DNA from: Anaerolineae bacterium | Lineage (GTDB): Bacteria > Chloroflexota > Anaerolineae > 4572-78 > J111 | Direction of reading: 5' to 3' | DNA: 64,000 nt | NCBI GenBank assembly: GCA_022071955.1 | Contig: JAJVIM010000003.1 | Location: 124,001 to 188,000, forward strand | In this document: piece after piece, positions 1 to 6,606 of the stretch | Layout: each line of letters opens with the position of its first letter | Numbering within the stretch: the first letter of the stretch is position 1 | Made by a program: the position numbers and the translations under genes | Notes under the pieces: generated by a model | What the model saw: the letters and a program-made list of their open reading frames with translations, nothing else | What the model was told of the DNA's origin: nothing | The model's database searches: none

Positions 1-261
1 CGGCGCTTTTTTGGTGTAAAGCTGATTGTCTACGCCCCACAAGCCGGGCGGGTTGGGCGTCCAGTGGTTGGTCCAGATCAGCGGGTTGATGTCGGCGCGG
101 TTGTGGCTGGCCAAACTGTGGCCGGCGGTAAACACGGCCAGTTCGTCCATCACGTGGAATTTACCGGAGAAACTGAGCAGGTACACGGCAAACAAAAACA
201 GCGCCAGCCAGAAAGGAAGGCGGAAGGCGGAAGGCGGAAGGCGGTTGTCAGAGGATTTCAT
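1..261 (-). CDS. Membrane glycosyltransferase-like protein, C-terminal part outside the window
   Basis: An open frame of 87 codons begins at the ATG at 261 and runs off the left edge without a stop. The translation has a basic N-terminus, a hydrophobic helix at about residues 14-31, then a short loop with the motif HVMDELAVFTAG. A conserved acidic pair in the first extracytoplasmic loop is typical of GT-C fold transferases that use polyprenyl-phosphate sugars. It lies directly downstream of the DUF2079 gene on the same strand, which fits a joint role in surface glycosylation. The first codons are made of a 7-bp tandem repeat, so gain or loss of one unit would shift the frame. Only the start is visible and the family assignment is tentative. 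Confidence 0.6.
   Translation of the reverse strand, partial: MKSSDNRLPPSAFRLPFWLALFLFAVYLLSFSGKFHVMDELAVFTAGHSLASHNRADINPLIWTNHWTPNPPGLWGVDNQLYTKKAP
215..249. repeat. Four tandem copies of a 7-bp unit inside a start region
   Basis: GGAAGGC is repeated exactly at 215-221, 222-228, 229-235 and 236-242, followed by a degenerate copy GGTTGTC. The array lies within the first 16 codons of the partial membrane protein. Because 7 is not a multiple of 3, the successive units are read in different frames. Confidence 0.9.
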
Positions 262-275
262 AAGCGCATAATAAC

Positions 276-348
276 GGTCACTGGTCATTGGTCATTGGTC
301 ATTCGGCAAATGACAAATGACGAGTGACAACTGACGAGTGACGAGTGT
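276..348. repeat. Inverted pair of heptamer arrays between genes
   Basis: The left arm is GGTCACT followed by three GGTCATT units (276-303). After CGG, the right arm has six units of the types CAAATGA, CGAGTGA and CAACTGA (307-348). The right arm reads as TCATTTG/TCACTCG-type units on the other strand, so the arms can pair as a long imperfect hairpin. It lies between the stop of the DUF2079 gene and the start of the next gene, and could act as a terminator or be a parasitic repeat. Confidence 0.85.
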
Positions 349-355
349 GACTTTT

Positions 356-2734
356 TCACGGCAATGCAATGGTCCCCAGCGACACAAAATCGTTGACCGG
401 CTGGCCGTTTTGCAGCACGGGCAGGCGTTCCAGCGTTTCCCAATAATACACGCCAGCTTGCAGTTGGTAATCGCCGGGGGGCAGGTTGTCCGGCAGCGGC
501 AGCGCGTGCCGGTCGAGTAGCTTTTCGCCGGGCTGCCAACTGCTGGTGGGGATGGCCACATCCCAAAACGGCTGGCCATCGTGCTGAGCCACCATCTGTC
601 CGTTCGGGCCCAGCAGATGGACAAAAATACTGTAATCCCGGGCCATCGGCGCGAGCGCCTGCCAGTACAGCGTCACCGCAAGCTGGCCATCGGCCGGGCC
701 GGAGACGCCGTAACCGCGCAGCTCCATTTGATCGCCCAAATTGGCTTGCAGCGGTTGCGGCGGCTGCAAATCGGTTTCGGGCGGGGTAACTTCGGCCAGC
801 GTCCGGCCATCCCGCTGAAACGTAGCCAGTCGCACCCAGGTGTTGGCCTCAAAGCGGCGCAGCGGCTGCGGCGACTCCAGCACCTGCACCGGCCAACGCT
901 GGCTCCAATCGGCCCAGTTGTTGCCGGCCAGCACGCCCACCGCCAGGCTCCAGTGCTCGCCCAGCGCCCACGGCATCGTTTCCGAAACGACGACCTCGCC
1001 CGGCTGCCACAACTCCGGCGGATACCAAAGCTGGGTCAGCAGCGGCCGCTGCTCGGTGGTTTCGATGATGTGATTTTCGGCATCGACAAAAAAGGGATAG
1101 AGCCGCGTACCTTTCGGCAGCGGTTCGAGCGGCTGCCAGTAGAGGCGCACCGCCGTTTCCTGCCGGCGCGGGTCATCGAGCACGTCAAAGCCGAGCAGCC
1201 GCAACTTGCCGCCAAACTCCACGGCCAGCGGATGCTGCGGACGGGGGTCATCGACCCGGGCAAAATCATAAAATTCGTCGGGGATGGTGGTGGCGGTCAG
1301 CCCGCGCCGGAGCAGCAGATAGCCGTCGGCGGCATCAAGCACGCCGTAATCGCCGGAGGCCAGCAGGTTGCGGGCCAGCGCCCAAATGTCGTTGGGATGC
1401 ACCGGCCACGTGCCGGTGGTGGCGTCAAAAAAGACGTAGTCGGCGTTGACCACGTCCGGGAGCTGGTAGGCCCACTCGCGGTCGCTGAGATGCGGGTAGA
1501 GCTTGCCCTGCGCGGCGACGCTGGCCTCGGGCGGAATCTGGGCCAGAAAGCGCGCCGCCAGCCGGTCGTGAGCGGTAATCTCCCAGCCGGGCGGGTCGAG
1601 CGCCAGCGGTGAGTAGCCGCGAAACAACTGCCAGCCGAGCGCCGCCGCCAGCAACATCAGGCTGAGCGCGGGAGTCAGGTACGGGCGCAGCGGCGCAAAT
1701 CGGGCCAGGCCGCGCCGGGCGTAAATAAAGCCGTACAGCGCCGCCCAGGCCAGCCACGGGGCCACATCCGCGCCGTACTGCGCGCCGGTGGCGTCGTGCA
1801 TGGCGCTGTTGGCACTGAGCAGATTGATGGCAAACGAGGGCGCACCGATAGCCAAAATCGGCAGGCCGAGCAGCGGCAGAAAACCAAACGGGGCCAGCAC
1901 ATCGACCATATATTTGAGCTTGGCCGGCTGCCACAAGTTTTGCAGCACCAGATCAGGCCGGGTGACGGCGGTCAGCACAATCTGCGCCGGCGAGTCGCCC
2001 AAATCGGCGTAGTAGCCCAAAAAGATGTGCTGGTCGTCAACGCTGTAGCGGGGGATGAGCCAGTTCATCACCAAAAAGAACCAGGCCAGGGCGATGACGA
2101 TGGCCGCGCCGCCGGCCCGCCAGTCGCGGGTGCGGATGATGGCGTAGCCGCCCAAAAAGGCTACTTGCAGCGCAATCTGCTCCTTGCCGAGCATCGCCAA
2201 CATAGCAAACAGCAAAAACCAGCCGGGCCGGCGCTTTTCCAGGCAGTAAAAGGCGGCCATAAAAAAGCCCACCGACAGCACCGGCGGGTGGTAATCCCAC
2301 AGATTGACAATTTGCAGCGTGGGAAACAGCAGGTAGGCGACCAGCAGACTCAGCGCGGCCAGCGAACTGGCCAGTTTATCACGGGCCAGCCAAAAGAGAG
2401 GCAGCCCGCCCAGCGCGATGGCCAGCGGTTGCAACAGCAGCAGCAGCTCCGGCCCGCTGTAAACCAGCCGATACAGCAGCGCCACCAGCAAAATATTGGG
2501 CGAAACGTGGTTGGAAAAATGGAGCGTCGGCACGCCGGTAGTGGTGTAAAAAAACCAGCGGCCGTGAGCCGTATTCCAGGTAACCTGATCGTAAATGCCC
2601 AAATCAAAGCCACTGGAGTTAAAACTGAGATGGCGCTGTATGGCCAGCCCAAAAAAGGTGATGATGTACAGCCCCACCAGCGCCCAGGCAATGATGTCGG
2701 CCCAGCGGCGGCGGAAAATGGCGTTAACGGTCAT
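356..2734 (-). CDS. DUF2079 polytopic membrane protein with C-terminal beta-sandwich modules
   Basis: This 792-residue protein begins with a transmembrane helix and the signature GFDLGIYDQVTWNTAHG at about residues 41-57, characteristic of DUF2079 proteins, which are distant relatives of GT-C glycosyltransferases. About ten hydrophobic segments follow. The C-terminal third is soluble and holds two copies of a module also seen in the 42-64 kb cluster, with motifs such as LYWQ, a central D..FVHLL..NGQMVAQ.D, W.PGE and a closing PPGDYQLQAGVY. The module probably folds as an extracytoplasmic beta-sandwich, perhaps binding carbohydrate (inference). It sits between recJ and another membrane glycosyltransferase-like gene on the same strand. 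The substrate is unknown. Confidence 0.85.
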   Translation of the reverse strand: MTVNAIFRRRWADIIAWALVGLYIITFFGLAIQRHLSFNSSGFDLGIYDQVTWNTAHGRWFFYTTTGVPTLHFSNHVSPNILLVALLYRLVYSGPELLLLLQPLAIALGGLPLFWLARDKLASSLAALSLLVAYLLFPTLQIVNLWDYHPPVLSVGFFMAAFYCLEKRRPGWFLLFAMLAMLGKEQIALQVAFLGGYAIIRTRDWRAGGAAIVIALAWFFLVMNWLIPRYSVDDQHIFLGYYADLGDSPAQIVLTAVTRPDLVLQNLWQPAKLKYMVDVLAPFGFLPLLGLPILAIGAPSFAINLLSANSAMHDATGAQYGADVAPWLAWAALYGFIYARRGLARFAPLRPYLTPALSLMLLAAALGWQLFRGYSPLALDPPGWEITAHDRLAARFLAQIPPEASVAAQGKLYPHLSDREWAYQLPDVVNADYVFFDATTGTWPVHPNDIWALARNLLASGDYGVLDAADGYLLLRRGLTATTIPDEFYDFARVDDPRPQHPLAVEFGGKLRLLGFDVLDDPRRQETAVRLYWQPLEPLPKGTRLYPFFVDAENHIIETTEQRPLLTQLWYPPELWQPGEVVVSETMPWALGEHWSLAVGVLAGNNWADWSQRWPVQVLESPQPLRRFEANTWVRLATFQRDGRTLAEVTPPETDLQPPQPLQANLGDQMELRGYGVSGPADGQLAVTLYWQALAPMARDYSIFVHLLGPNGQMVAQHDGQPFWDVAIPTSSWQPGEKLLDRHALPLPDNLPPGDYQLQAGVYYWETLERLPVLQNGQPVNDFVSLGTIALP

Positions 2735-2820
2735 AAGTGCTCATTGGCGTGCGCCGCGTTTGCGGCGGAAAATACAGACCCAAAATTATAACACGCCCGC
2801 CACTAATCGCGAAACCCTGC

Positions 2821-5106
2821 CTACATCAACATTTTCTCCAAAATGGTCAGGCTGGCCCGGCGGAAAAAGTCGCGGAAGGAGGCCGTTTCGCTCAGCGCGG
2901 CAGCCAGCACCTCTTCGATGGCGGCAGCCCGGCGCGAGTCCGGGGGCAGCGCGGCGGGGCGCACCACCAGCACCTCATCCTCCTCTATCTCGATACTGAT
3001 TTTGCCCTGCGCCGCCAGCCAGTCCAGCCCCAGCCGGGCGGTGGTAGGCCGATGACTCAACGCGGCGGCCACTTCGGGCAGCAGTAGTTCACCCTCGCGG
3101 CGGGTAACGGCAAATTTCACCAGCCCCAGCAACTGCCGGGCAAACGCCGGCAAACTGTCCAGCGGCGAGGGCTGGCCCACCAGCACAATTTGCCGGGGAG
3201 CCACCGCCGCCACCGCTTCGGCCAGAATATCCGGCCCCGGCGGTGCGGTCAGCACCACCAACACCTCGGCGGGGTGCAGCCGGTGGCGGGGGGTGGCAGA
3301 CATGCCGGCCAACGGTGCGCCTTCAACCCAAACCACGGGCGCGGGCAGTGTTTGAATTTTGGCGTGCAAGTCGCGCTCCTGCCGCCAATCGAGCAGCGCC
3401 GGCTTGACCGTAACCGGCGCGGGCGTCCACTCGCGGCAGGCCAGCCACTCGACCTGCACCCCGCCACCCTTGAAATCATCGGGGCTGAGGCTGAAAGCCA
3501 GGTCAAAACGGCCTTCCGGCAGCCGTTCCGCTGCGCCGCGCCACCAGATTACTTCCTGCTGCGCACCGGTTTCATCGGCCACGCGCACTTTGCGATGCGC
3601 GCCCGCCGCGCCAAACGGCGTCGCTTCGAGCACAACCAGCCCGGCGCAGCCCAATTTGACCGGCGGATTGCCCGCGCCAAACGGAGCCAGCCGCTGAATG
3701 GTGGCCAGCAACTGTTCGGAAATCTGCCCCAACTCTACCATCGCATCGAGGCTGAGTGCGTGTGGGGCAGCGGCGGCGCAGCCGGCCAGCGCCGCGGACA
3801 ACCCGCGTCGAAAGGCGCTGATGTTGTCGGGCAAAATGGACAGGCCCGCCGCGCCGGGGTGGCCGCCAAACGTCAGCAGCAGGTCGGCTTGAGTTTTGAT
3901 GCCCCGGTGAATATCGCAGCCGGGCACGGAACGGGCCGAGCCGCGGCCAATGCCATCGGGCCGCAGAGCGATGAGCACCGCCGGTTTGCCAAACTGGTCG
4001 GCCAGCCGGTTGGCGGCAATGCCGATGACGCCGGGGTGCCAGTCGCTGCCGGCCAGCACCAGCACGTTGGCTTCGGCCAGCGAAGGAGTTTCTTCCAACT
4101 GGCCCAGCGCGTGGGCCACTACCCGGTCAACCAGCAATTTGCGCCGGTCGTTCAGCCCTTCCAGTTGCAGGGCGATGGTCCGGGCGCGGGTCAAATCGCC
4201 GGTGGTGAGTAGCTCAACGGCCAGATTGGCGTCGCCCAGCCGGCCCAGCGCGTTGAGCCGGGGAGCCAGCCAAAAACCGATGTGGTCTTCGGTGAGGCGG
4301 CCGGTTTTGAGATTGGCCGATTCGACCAAAGCCCGCAGGCCGGTGCGGCTGGTATTTTGCAACACGGCCAGCCCGCGCTGGAGCAGGTAGCGGGTATCGG
4401 CGGTTTGGCGAGCCACATCGGCCACAATGCCCAGCGCCACCAGATCGAGCAACTCGTCCGCCGCCGCGCCCAAGCCACGCGACTGGTACAGCGCCTGCAT
4501 CAATTTAAATGCCACGCCGACGCCGGGCAAATCACGCAGCGGGTGATCGGCGGAGAGGCGTTTGGGATTGATGGCGGCGGCAGCGGCGGGCAGCGCATCC
4601 GGCAAATCGTGGTGGTCGGTGATGATCACCTCTACCCCGGCAGCGCGGGCGGTGTCGATAGCGGCGTGCTCATCGATGCCGGTATCGCAGGTGAGCAGCA
4701 CGTCCAGCCCATCGGCCAAAAATTTGTCCAGCGCCGGCAATTTGATGCCGTGCGATTCGGTGAGCCGGTTGGGGATGTAATAGCGCACCTGCCCACCCAG
4801 CGATTGCAGCGCCGAAACCAGCAGCGCCGTAGAAGTTTGGCCGTCCACGTCAAAATCGCCCCACACGCCAATGCGCTCCTGCCGGGCGATAGCCCGGTTG
4901 AGCCGCTCAACTGCGACGGAAACGTCGGGCAGTTCGGCGGGCGCGGCGGGTTGGTAGCAGGCCGGGTCGAGAAAAGCCTGTGCCTGGGCCACGGTATGCA
5001 GGCCACGCTGGGCCAGCAGTTGGGCCAGCAGCGGGTCGGCGGTAAAAGCCAGCAATTCCGCGGAAACAGCCGGTTGGGGGCGAACCTGCCACAGCGGTTC
5101 AGGCAT
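2821..5106 (-). CDS. recJ: Single-stranded-DNA-specific exonuclease RecJ
   Basis: RecJ is a 5'-to-3' single-strand exonuclease of the DHH superfamily acting in recombination and repair. The 761-residue product has the DHH-domain motifs DFDVDG (84-89), LLTCDTG with D141, and DHH at 164-166. The DHHA1 signature GGHPGAAG lies in the middle, followed by an OB-like region. The C-terminal part of about 170 residues beyond the usual core ends in a possible winged-helix segment. The length is larger than E. coli RecJ and similar to extended RecJ proteins of Gram-positive bacteria. The start ATG overlaps the stop of the preceding small gene by 8 bp, suggesting translational coupling. It lies downstream of a nuclease and two helicase-like genes on the same strand, consistent with a repair cluster. 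Confidence 0.95.
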   Translation of the reverse strand: MPEPLWQVRPQPAVSAELLAFTADPLLAQLLAQRGLHTVAQAQAFLDPACYQPAAPAELPDVSVAVERLNRAIARQERIGVWGDFDVDGQTSTALLVSALQSLGGQVRYYIPNRLTESHGIKLPALDKFLADGLDVLLTCDTGIDEHAAIDTARAAGVEVIITDHHDLPDALPAAAAAINPKRLSADHPLRDLPGVGVAFKLMQALYQSRGLGAAADELLDLVALGIVADVARQTADTRYLLQRGLAVLQNTSRTGLRALVESANLKTGRLTEDHIGFWLAPRLNALGRLGDANLAVELLTTGDLTRARTIALQLEGLNDRRKLLVDRVVAHALGQLEETPSLAEANVLVLAGSDWHPGVIGIAANRLADQFGKPAVLIALRPDGIGRGSARSVPGCDIHRGIKTQADLLLTFGGHPGAAGLSILPDNISAFRRGLSAALAGCAAAAPHALSLDAMVELGQISEQLLATIQRLAPFGAGNPPVKLGCAGLVVLEATPFGAAGAHRKVRVADETGAQQEVIWWRGAAERLPEGRFDLAFSLSPDDFKGGGVQVEWLACREWTPAPVTVKPALLDWRQERDLHAKIQTLPAPVVWVEGAPLAGMSATPRHRLHPAEVLVVLTAPPGPDILAEAVAAVAPRQIVLVGQPSPLDSLPAFARQLLGLVKFAVTRREGELLLPEVAAALSHRPTTARLGLDWLAAQGKISIEIEEDEVLVVRPAALPPDSRRAAAIEEVLAAALSETASFRDFFRRASLTILEKMLM

Positions 5107-5398
5107 AGTCGCTCAGCCAGTTGTCGCGGGTTTGCCGGTTGCGCTGCGCCGGCCAGTCGGTCTGGGCGCGCCGGTCGCGCTCGTCGGCCAGCAGCGCGGC
5201 AAAGTCCAGCCCTTCGGCGCGGGCGCGTTCCGCGCCAAGTTGCGCCAGTTGTTCGGCCAGCGCCAGCAACCGCTGCTGCTCCGGCTCGGCGGGAGCGGTT
5301 TCCGGGTAGGCAGCCCACTCATCGCGGGCCTCAGCCAGATCGATGACTAAATGAGCCAGGGTGATCGGCTGGAGAACAGCCAGTAAATTGTTGTCCAT
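5099..5398 (-). CDS. Small hypothetical protein coupled to recJ
   Basis: This 99-residue acidic, largely helical protein is rich in Ala, Glu, Leu and Arg, with no recognised domain, signal or membrane segment. Its stop codon overlaps the recJ start by 8 bp, so the two are very likely co-translated. I do not recognise the family. The coupling and position suggest a small partner of RecJ or simply an operon passenger. The frame is supported by its own start and by the tight junction. Confidence 0.6.
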   Translation of the reverse strand: MDNNLLAVLQPITLAHLVIDLAEARDEWAAYPETAPAEPEQQRLLALAEQLAQLGAERARAEGLDFAALLADERDRRAQTDWPAQRNRQTRDNWLSDYA

Positions 5399-5424
5399 CG
5401 CATTAACCTTATCTTGTAATTTCG

Positions 5425-5583
5425 CCCCTCATCCCCCTACCCCCTTCTACCCTTCGGGCACTTCGTCCCCAATGGGGAGAAGGGGGACTTGACTTTGGGG
5501 TTAGTTGGGGGGCGGCTTCGCCGCCCCCCAACTAACCCGCATTATTCCCCCTTCCCAAAGGGAAGGGGGGTAGGGGGATGGGG
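5425..5583. repeat. Three-stem palindromic element, copy 1
   Basis: The element has three hairpins in a row. Stem 1 is C-rich with arms CCCCCTTCT and AGAAGGGGG. Stem 2 is a perfect 19-bp inverted repeat with a 3-nt loop (5498-5516 and 5520-5538, outermost bases GGGTTAG). Stem 3 is CCCCCTTCCC/GGGAAGGGGG. The outer ends, CCCCTCATCCCCCTACCCCC at the left and GGGTAGGGGGATGGGG at the right, are also complementary. The right edge lies one base beyond the stop of the nuclease gene, so it may act as its terminator or 3' stabiliser. Confidence 0.85.
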
Positions 5584-5584
5584 A

Positions 5585-6436
5585 TTAAAACTGAATTTCG
5601 GCAATCTGATCCCAATCGAGCGCCAGCACATCGAGGCTGGACTCCGCCGCTTCCCCCGGCTCGATGACCGGGCCGGCGGCCACCTCGCGGGCGCAAAAAG
5701 AACGGTAAACGCAATAACGGCACGGCCGGTCGTCTTCAACCAACGGGAAGTCGCTGCGCGCCGCGGCATCTTTGACCCGCTCGATCAACTCGCCCAGAGA
5801 CCGTTCATCGCGCTCAAAAAGCTTCTGGCTATACGCAAATTCTTCCGGCTCGCCGGGAAACTCCGGGTACCAGTAGCTCATCGAAATCGCTGCCGGGTTA
5901 ATGGGCTGGCCGTGGTTGAGCACCGCACCGGCCGCGGCCAGCACCCACGGATAAACGCGCGTTTGCAGCCGCCGCTCCAGCGCCTCGCGGGGTGGTTTGT
6001 GGTGGGCCGTCTTCCAATCGATAATCAGGAACGCGCCGTCGGGCCGGCGCAGCAGCGCATCGAACCGGGCCTGCACCCGAAAACCATGCAGCGGCGCAGA
6101 CAACACCAGCTCCGAATAAACGTCCGCGTCGTCCAGCTCGGCGGGGCGATGGGCCAGATAACTGTGCCACCAACGCTGCAAATCCGGCTCACCGTGCGCT
6201 ACGGTGTCGGCCAACGTTTCGGCGCTGAGACCGACCAGATGTTGCTGCACCAGCCGGTGAAAATCGCTGCCGAGCCGGGCCAGCCGCTCGGCTTCTTCCA
6301 CCGGCTCGGACTCGATGGCCGGCCAGCGCATCTGCTCCAGATAGCGCAGTTGAAAACGGCGCGGGCAGGTATCATAATCCTGCAACGATGATTGGCTAAA
6401 CTGGAAAGTGGGGGGCAACCCCGGTTGGTGATTCAC
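5585..6436 (-). CDS. RecB-family PD-(D/E)XK nuclease with probable Fe-S cluster
   Basis: This 283-residue protein carries the full RecB/Cas4-type nuclease set: SSLQDYDTCPRRF at the N-terminus (C24), a histidine in GSDFH (H60), FDALL (D126), IIDWKT (D140, K142) and QTRVY (Q158, Y162). A C-terminal C-x2-C-x5-C (C239, C242, C248) plus C24 gives the four cysteines of the iron-sulfur staple seen in AddB and Cas4. The size equals the isolated nuclease domain of AddB. It lies on the same strand, downstream of a UvrD-like helicase and a degenerate AddB-like protein, and I infer that they act together in double-strand-break end processing. There are no cas genes nearby, which argues against a CRISPR role. 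Confidence 0.88.
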   Translation of the reverse strand: MNHQPGLPPTFQFSQSSLQDYDTCPRRFQLRYLEQMRWPAIESEPVEEAERLARLGSDFHRLVQQHLVGLSAETLADTVAHGEPDLQRWWHSYLAHRPAELDDADVYSELVLSAPLHGFRVQARFDALLRRPDGAFLIIDWKTAHHKPPREALERRLQTRVYPWVLAAAGAVLNHGQPINPAAISMSYWYPEFPGEPEEFAYSQKLFERDERSLGELIERVKDAAARSDFPLVEDDRPCRYCVYRSFCAREVAAGPVIEPGEAAESSLDVLALDWDQIAEIQF

Positions 6437-6471
6437 GGCTCGATACTCCTGAGTCTATCAGACTATTTTTT

Positions 6472-6606
6472 GCCCCTCCCCCAACCCCCTCCCCACAATG
6501 TGGGGAGGGGGCTAAAATTCCGATGTCGGCGGCGCGGCAATGCCGCGCCGCCGACATCGTTTCAGTTTTCCCCCTTCCCTGAGGGAAGGGGGTCAGGGGG
6601 ATGGGG
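6472..6606. repeat. Three-stem palindromic element, copy 2
   Basis: Stem 1 is CCCCCTCCCCAC with its complement around AAT. Stem 2 is an inverted repeat at 6521-6539 and 6541-6559 (CGATGTCGGCGGCGCGGCA and complement). Stem 3 is CCCCCTTCCCT/AGGGAAGGGGG at 6570-6592, then TCAGGGGGATGGGG. The last segment overlaps the 3' end of the helicase gene and contains its stop codon (TCA on this strand at 6593-6595). Confidence 0.88.

Noticed and set aside
1796..5346. Long plus-strand open frames opposite the DUF2079 gene and recJ
   Set aside because: Composition is rich in Arg, Gln, Gly and His with no domain, while the minus strand carries clear conserved motifs.
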